DNA of 5,810 nucleotides from DASPTB01 sp035623615 (GTDB taxonomy: Bacteria > Actinomycetota > UBA4738), in the NCBI GenBank assembly GCA_035623615.1, contig DASPTB010000285.1, positions 1 through 5,810 on the forward strand, given 5' to 3'. A program made the position numbers and the translations under genes. The notes beneath the pieces are model-generated. The model worked only from the letters and a program-made list of their open reading frames with translations. It ran no database searches and was not told where the DNA came from. This document shows, piece by piece, positions 5,370-5,810 of the stretch (positions within the stretch are counted from its first letter, which is position 1; each line of letters opens with the position of its first letter).

Positions 5370-5379
5370 TCCCCGAACC

Positions 5380-5810
5380 ATGCGTGCGACCCGGCTGTTC
5401 GCCCCCACCCTGCGCGATGCGCCCGCCGAGGCCGAAGCGGCCTCGCACATACTGCTGCTGCGCGCCGGGTTCTTCCGCAAGCTCGCCGCCGGCATCTACA
5501 CGACGCTTCCTCTGGGCGTGCGGGCGACCCGCAAGATCGCGGAGGTCGTCCGCCAGGAGATGGACGTCTCCGGAGCGCAGGAGATCCGAATGCCGATCGT
5601 GCTGCCGGCCGAGCCGTGGCACGTCACCGGCCGGTGGGAGAAGTACGGCGAGGAGATGTTCAAGCTGACCGACCGCCACGGGCGCGAGTTCGGGCTCGGG
5701 CCGACCGAGGAGGAGGTCGTCGCCCCGCTCGTCGCCGGCGATCTCACGTCGTACCGCGACCTCCCGGTGAACCTGTACCAGATCGAGTGGAAGTACCGCG
5801 ACGAGATCCG
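5380..5810 (+). CDS. proS: Prolyl-tRNA synthetase, N-terminal part (3' end outside the window)
   Basis: ProS charges tRNA-Pro with proline in the cytosol. The frame opens at ATG 5380 and stays open to the window end, giving 143 complete codons. The start MRATRLFAPTLRDAPAEAEAAS and the following LLLRAGFFRKLAAGIYTTLPLG are the standard N-terminus of bacterial-type ProRS. Class II motif 1 is seen at about residues 42-75 (LPLG to MPIVLP). GRWEKYG and DRHGREFGLGPTEEE follow; the T-E-E at 109-111 corresponds to the proline-recognition loop. The window ends inside motif 2 at KYRDEI (138-143). The later motifs, and the editing insertion that decides ProRS subtype, cannot be judged. There is no Shine-Dalgarno before the ATG. 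The start is divergent from trpL, 73 nt away. ispG, its frequent neighbour, lies on the same strand about 4 kb upstream. Confidence 0.97.
   Translation, partial: MRATRLFAPTLRDAPAEAEAASHILLLRAGFFRKLAAGIYTTLPLGVRATRKIAEVVRQEMDVSGAQEIRMPIVLPAEPWHVTGRWEKYGEEMFKLTDRHGREFGLGPTEEEVVAPLVAGDLTSYRDLPVNLYQIEWKYRDEI

Noticed and set aside
5307..5495. Upstream extension of the trpL frame to an 85-residue protein
   Set aside because: It would overlap the proS coding start antisense and include the promoter; only the last 22 codons have leader-peptide features.
4454..5668. 404-codon open frame on the + strand opposite trpE
   Set aside because: It is antisense to a certain trpE, low in complexity, has no motif, and crosses the leader region.
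5149..5679. Upstream extension of the trpE frame by 177 codons
   Set aside because: It runs antisense to proS and through the trp leader. ATG 5148 has a strong ribosome binding site and fits the family N-terminus.

Overview
The window is GC-rich bacterial DNA. IspG and ProS look actinobacterial, the secreted proteins have Ala-rich signal peptides, and two starts (trpL, proS) appear near-leaderless. This suggests a member of the Actinomycetota, possibly a deep-branching or uncultured one. That placement is an inference from sequence style; no phylogeny was run.

Layout from left to right. (1) Positions 1-1344, + strand: the 3' end of a YjbQ-family gene, then 7 nt later a complete ispG of the MEP isoprenoid pathway. 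(2) Positions 1389-3069, + strand: two genes for secreted proteins. The first is a roughly 316-residue conserved-looking protein with six cysteines and no function I can name. The second is a 216-residue choice-of-anchor C / DUF642-like protein with no C-terminal anchor. (3) Positions 3056-5306, - strand: a trpEG unit for anthranilate synthase. It is preceded by a 22-codon leader peptide gene (trpL) with Trp codons at positions 8, 10 and 12, and by RNA segments that can form a classical tryptophan attenuator. (4) Positions 5380-5810, + strand: the 5' end of proS (prolyl-tRNA synthetase), divergent from trpL across 73 nt.

TrpE and TrpG overlap by ATGA and together convert chorismate plus glutamine to anthranilate. 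TrpE keeps the LLES and NPxPYMF elements associated with tryptophan feedback, so the unit appears controlled both at the enzyme and by attenuation. ispG and proS are often neighbours in actinobacteria (dxr-rseP-ispG-proS order). Here about 4 kb of unrelated genes separates them, so the secreted-protein pair and the trp unit look inserted into, or rearranged within, a conserved housekeeping segment.

The best-supported regulatory find is the trpL attenuator, which no long-ORF annotation would show. The most obscure gene is the six-cysteine secreted protein. I found no mobile element, CRISPR array, tRNA or rRNA. There is no gene-free stretch above 300 bases; the largest non-coding parts are the trp leader (5149-5237) and the trpL-proS gap (5307-5379).
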